This document shows, piece after piece, positions 25,291 to 27,151 of a DNA stretch of 27,151 nt. The stretch's first letter is position 1, and each line of letters begins with the position of its first letter. The position numbers and the translations under genes are program-made. The notes under the pieces are model-generated. The model did not search any database and was not told where the DNA came from. It worked only from the letters and a program-made list of their open reading frames with translations. The stretch lies in the NCBI RefSeq assembly GCF_000720325.1, contig NZ_JOJM01000086.1, positions 1 through 27,151 on the forward strand, given 5' to 3'. Source of the stretch: Streptomyces sp. NRRL B-1347. GTDB lineage: Bacteria; Actinomycetota; Actinomycetes; Streptomycetales; Streptomycetaceae.

Positions 25291-25310
25291 CATGACCGGA
25301 CGTGGTCATG
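25291..25310 (-). promoter_or_regulatory. inverted repeat in the lipoprotein gene's upstream region
   Basis: CATGACC-GGACGT-GGTCATG, a 7+7 bp inverted repeat with a 6-bp spacer, lies 25 bp before the lipoprotein start and close to its ribosome binding site. Operator or mRNA hairpin; no regulator can be assigned. Confidence 0.6.
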
Positions 25311-25501
25311 CGTTCCCCTCGCTCGCAGATCCTTCCGTGCCGGCGAACCGAATTTCAACAGGCAATTCCTGTTCGCTAGTTCAGTTCAAATGTTCCCGAG
25401 ATGAATTCATCGGGCCCGGCGGGAAAGGGAATTGAATGCGGGAGATTTCTTGCCGCGGGCGGGCGCGCCGAAACGCGGGCCACGGCTCCACGCCGCCCCG
25501 G

Positions 25502-26347
25502 CTACAGCTCCGCGTACACCACGGCCGCGTCGTCGTGCCGCTTGCCGCGCGGGAACGCCGCACCGTCCGGGTCCGCCGTCTCCAACTCGCGTACGCGCTC
25601 CACGAGTCCCCGCGGTCCGTCCTTGCGCAGGAGCGCGAAGCAGTCGGCCCAGCCGCCCTCGCGGAACGTCTCGACCCAGCGCCCGACCCCGTCGGTGAGC
25701 GCGGCGACGGCGGTGACGGCGGAGCGGGGGAGTTCGCCGGTGACCGCGCGGGCGGCGACCGAGGGGTCGGCGGCGGCGGTGAAGAAGCCGCCCTCGGCGT
25801 TGCGCAGCGCCTCGACGGCTGCCGCGTACTCACGGCCGAGCGCCCGCCGTTCGGCGGAGCCGCGCGGCAGCGCCCGTACGGCGGCGCCCAGCTCGCGCAC
25901 GGCGGCGGGCAGCTCGTCCAGGCGGGGGTCGAGGATGGCGTCCACCGCGCCGCCGGGCCCCGCGACGAGCAGCGCCGAGTCGGACAGCACGAGGTACGAG
26001 ACGCGCTCCGCGTCCCACCGCGCGAGGACCACCGTCGCCTGCGGCGTACGCGGGTGAGAAAGGTCACAGGTGTCACGGTGGGTGTCCGCGGTGCGGGAGA
26101 TCGCCGCCGCGAGAATCTCAGGGAGCGTCAGATCCGGGCGTGAAACGGACAGTTCGCCCAGTGCGCCGCCGAGCCGCGCCGTGAACCAGGGGACGGAATG
26201 CAGACAGCCGACGTCCTCGGCCGGGGGCGTCACGCCGTCGAGCAGGACCAGTGATCCCCCCTGTCCGGACGCGGGCAGCGCGACCGAGGCGTAGTCCTCG
26301 TTGGGGCGGTCGGGGTCGCCGGGCTCGGTGGCCAGTTCGATGCGCAT
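25502..26347 (-). CDS. PP2C-type protein phosphatase-like protein
   Basis: 281 aa. It shows the ordered PPM/PP2C metal-binding motifs: PNEDYASVAL (Asp18), LVLLDGVTPP (Asp37-Gly38), YLVLSDSALLV, VAALTDGVGRWVE (about 220) and KRHDDAAVVY near the end. These positions bind the metal ions that drive Ser/Thr dephosphorylation, so activity is plausible. No membrane segment or sensor domain is seen. The start at ATG 26347 puts the fold at the N-terminus as expected, but no good Shine-Dalgarno is visible; the frame stays open 276 bp further upstream, where an AAGGAG lies 5 nt before an in-frame ATC (see findings). It has the same orientation as the lipoprotein gene 235 bp downstream. Substrates unknown. 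Confidence 0.82.
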   Translation of the reverse strand: MRIELATEPGDPDRPNEDYASVALPASGQGGSLVLLDGVTPPAEDVGCLHSVPWFTARLGGALGELSVSRPDLTLPEILAAAISRTADTHRDTCDLSHPRTPQATVVLARWDAERVSYLVLSDSALLVAGPGGAVDAILDPRLDELPAAVRELGAAVRALPRGSAERRALGREYAAAVEALRNAEGGFFTAAADPSVAARAVTGELPRSAVTAVAALTDGVGRWVETFREGGWADCFALLRKDGPRGLVERVRELETADPDGAAFPRGKRHDDAAVVYAEL

Positions 26348-26711
26348 CGGGTCAGTCTGCCCGAGGCCCGCCGTGGCCCGGCCGGAGGGCGCGCGGTGGC
26401 CCGGAGCGGCCTCGCGGCGGCGGTCAGGGCGTCGGAAATCGGCCGGAATCGACAGCTCCGAAGGGTGTGGCGGCGCATCCTGCCAAAGCCGCTCACGGAC
26501 GTCCAACCGGCGCACCGCGCGCGGCCCGCACGACACGCAGCGTGACTTGCTCGCCAACTCCCAGTCGATGTTCACTCCTTCAGGTGGCCAGGCCAACGAT
26601 GCGAGACTGCCGTGCACCGGCACTGGAATCGTCTGGCAAGGTCAGGGTCCGTGCCGGGAGCGCCCACGTTGACGGATCGTCACCCGGGCCCTAGGGCAGA
26701 CGAAAACAGGA
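26348..26711. other. intergenic region with a candidate promoter for the right-end gene
   Basis: No stand-alone gene is seen in these 364 bp apart from the open extension of the phosphatase frame up to 26623. Near the right side, TTGACG (26669-26674) and TAGGGC (26692-26697), 17 bp apart, could be a plus-strand promoter. TGACG-GAT-CGTCA (26670-26682) and GCCCTAGGGC (26688-26697) are palindromes over the -35 and -10 respectively. Confidence 0.5.
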
Positions 26712-27151
26712 ATGCGAGCTCCGGTGCAAGAGATGCGGCCGCGGCGCGAAGGCAGCCAGCAGGCCCCGGGAAGGGCCAGACCGGGCGCGACCCCTCCCTC
26801 CGGCCGGGACACCGCTGCCGCGGGGCGCGAAGGGCGCGCGGAGACCTCCGCCGACGCCGCACACGAACACGAGAGATCCCGGGCGACCCCGGATCCGTCC
26901 GCGATCCCGGACCCGTCCGCGACGCCGGATCCGCCCGCGACGCCCGTTCCGTCCGCGACCTCCGTTCCGTCCGCGGCCCCCGATCCGTCCGCGCGCGCGG
27001 ACGCCGCGGAGCGCTCCACCGCCACCACCCCGGCGGACACCGCCCCGCAGACCGCGGCCCAGCCGACGCTCCCGCAGACCGCGGCAGCCCAGCCCTCCAC
27101 CCCGCAGACCGCAGCAGCAGCCCCAGCCGCAACCGCTCAGCAGGTCACCCC
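26712..27151 (+). CDS. 5' part of a gene with a disordered, repeat-rich N-terminus (runs off the window)
   Basis: The frame from ATG 26712 stays open for 146 codons to the window edge, with mostly G/C third positions. The product begins MRAPVQEMRPRREGSQQAPG and is rich in Ala, Pro, Ser and Thr. It contains six PDPSAT-type hexapeptides and then three PQTAAAQP-like repeats, so this part is disordered and no domain is visible. ATG 26733 (MRPRREG) and a GTG at 26723 are other possible starts; AGGA lies directly before 26712. Minus-strand frames over the same DNA give only Gly/Ala/Ser repeats. Family cannot be named; a long disordered tail on a membrane sensor or ATPase would fit, but this is a guess. 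Confidence 0.6.
   Translation, partial: MRAPVQEMRPRREGSQQAPGRARPGATPPSGRDTAAAGREGRAETSADAAHEHERSRATPDPSAIPDPSATPDPPATPVPSATSVPSAAPDPSARADAAERSTATTPADTAPQTAAQPTLPQTAAAQPSTPQTAAAAPAATAQQVT
26889..26996 (+). repeat. 18-bp tandem repeat coding for hexapeptides, six copies
   Basis: Six consecutive 18-bp units related to CCGGATCCGTCCGCGACG (26889-26906, 26907-26924 and so on to 26996) encode P-D-P-S-A-T variants (PDPSAI, PDPSAT, PDPPAT, PVPSAT, SVPSAA, PDPSAR). The period is a multiple of three and the changes keep the frame, which supports plus-strand coding. Confidence 0.85.

Noticed and set aside
26889..26996. CRISPR array
   Set aside because: Units of 18 bp are directly adjacent without spacers and preserve a reading frame, so this is a coding tandem repeat.
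26642..27132. Minus-strand frames over the right end, with Val-Ala-Asp-Gly repeats
   Set aside because: The plus frame is open to the window edge, has better third-position bias and keeps an 18-bp, frame-preserving repeat; the minus products are reflections of it.

Overview
The window is high-GC DNA with strongly G/C-biased third codon positions, and it carries actinobacterial hallmarks: a fused 2-oxoglutarate decarboxylase/dehydrogenase (Kgd), a Lon protease behind an HspR-type HAIR operator, DUF6104, a rhomboid-like protein and PadR/DUF4097 pairs. It looks like a Streptomyces core chromosome. From memory, the order kgd, two-component pair, spermidine-synthase-like methyltransferase, lon matches the S. 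coelicolor SCO5281-SCO5285 neighbourhood; I could not check this here. I see no mobile element, CRISPR array, tRNA or rRNA.

Left part (1-8.6 kb): an MDR oxidoreductase; a small HTH protein coupled to a stand-alone Clp N-domain protein behind a double TGTCAAC-N4-GTTGACA operator; a minus-strand DUF4097-PadR operon whose promoter carries a palindrome; a membrane-anchored protein of unknown function; a divergent TetR / F420-dependent LLM oxidoreductase pair; and a minus-strand Erm 23S rRNA methyltransferase. The erm leader is the most interesting item in the window. It has a WhiB7/WblC-like promoter, a leaderless 18-codon leader peptide (MCGIAASAACAVTRYRRP) with an Arg-X-Arg motif, and four RNA segments that can pair 1:2 and 3:4, hiding the erm ribosome binding site, or 2:3, releasing it. 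This is the arrangement expected of a drug-sensing translational attenuator.

Middle (8.4-17 kb): DUF6104 and Kgd separated by a strong hairpin; an OmpR-type response regulator overlapping its histidine kinase by 4 bp; a spermidine-synthase-like methyltransferase; a 25-bp tandem duplication in the divergent promoter region; and a rhomboid-like protein with a very long low-complexity N-terminus, followed by about 600 bp of degenerate GC-rich repeats that probably code for nothing.

Right part (17.6 kb to end): a PadR regulator and its likely partner membrane protein; a GNAT acetyltransferase; lon; a secreted GH25 lysozyme; a MarR regulator; a beta-propeller lipoprotein; a PP2C-type phosphatase-like protein; and the 5' part of a plus-strand gene with hexapeptide repeats that runs off the window.

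A recurring theme is locally autoregulated regulator pairs. Several promoters share one geometry, a TTG-type -35, 18 bp, TAnnnT, then 7 nt before an ATG, which predicts leaderless mRNAs.
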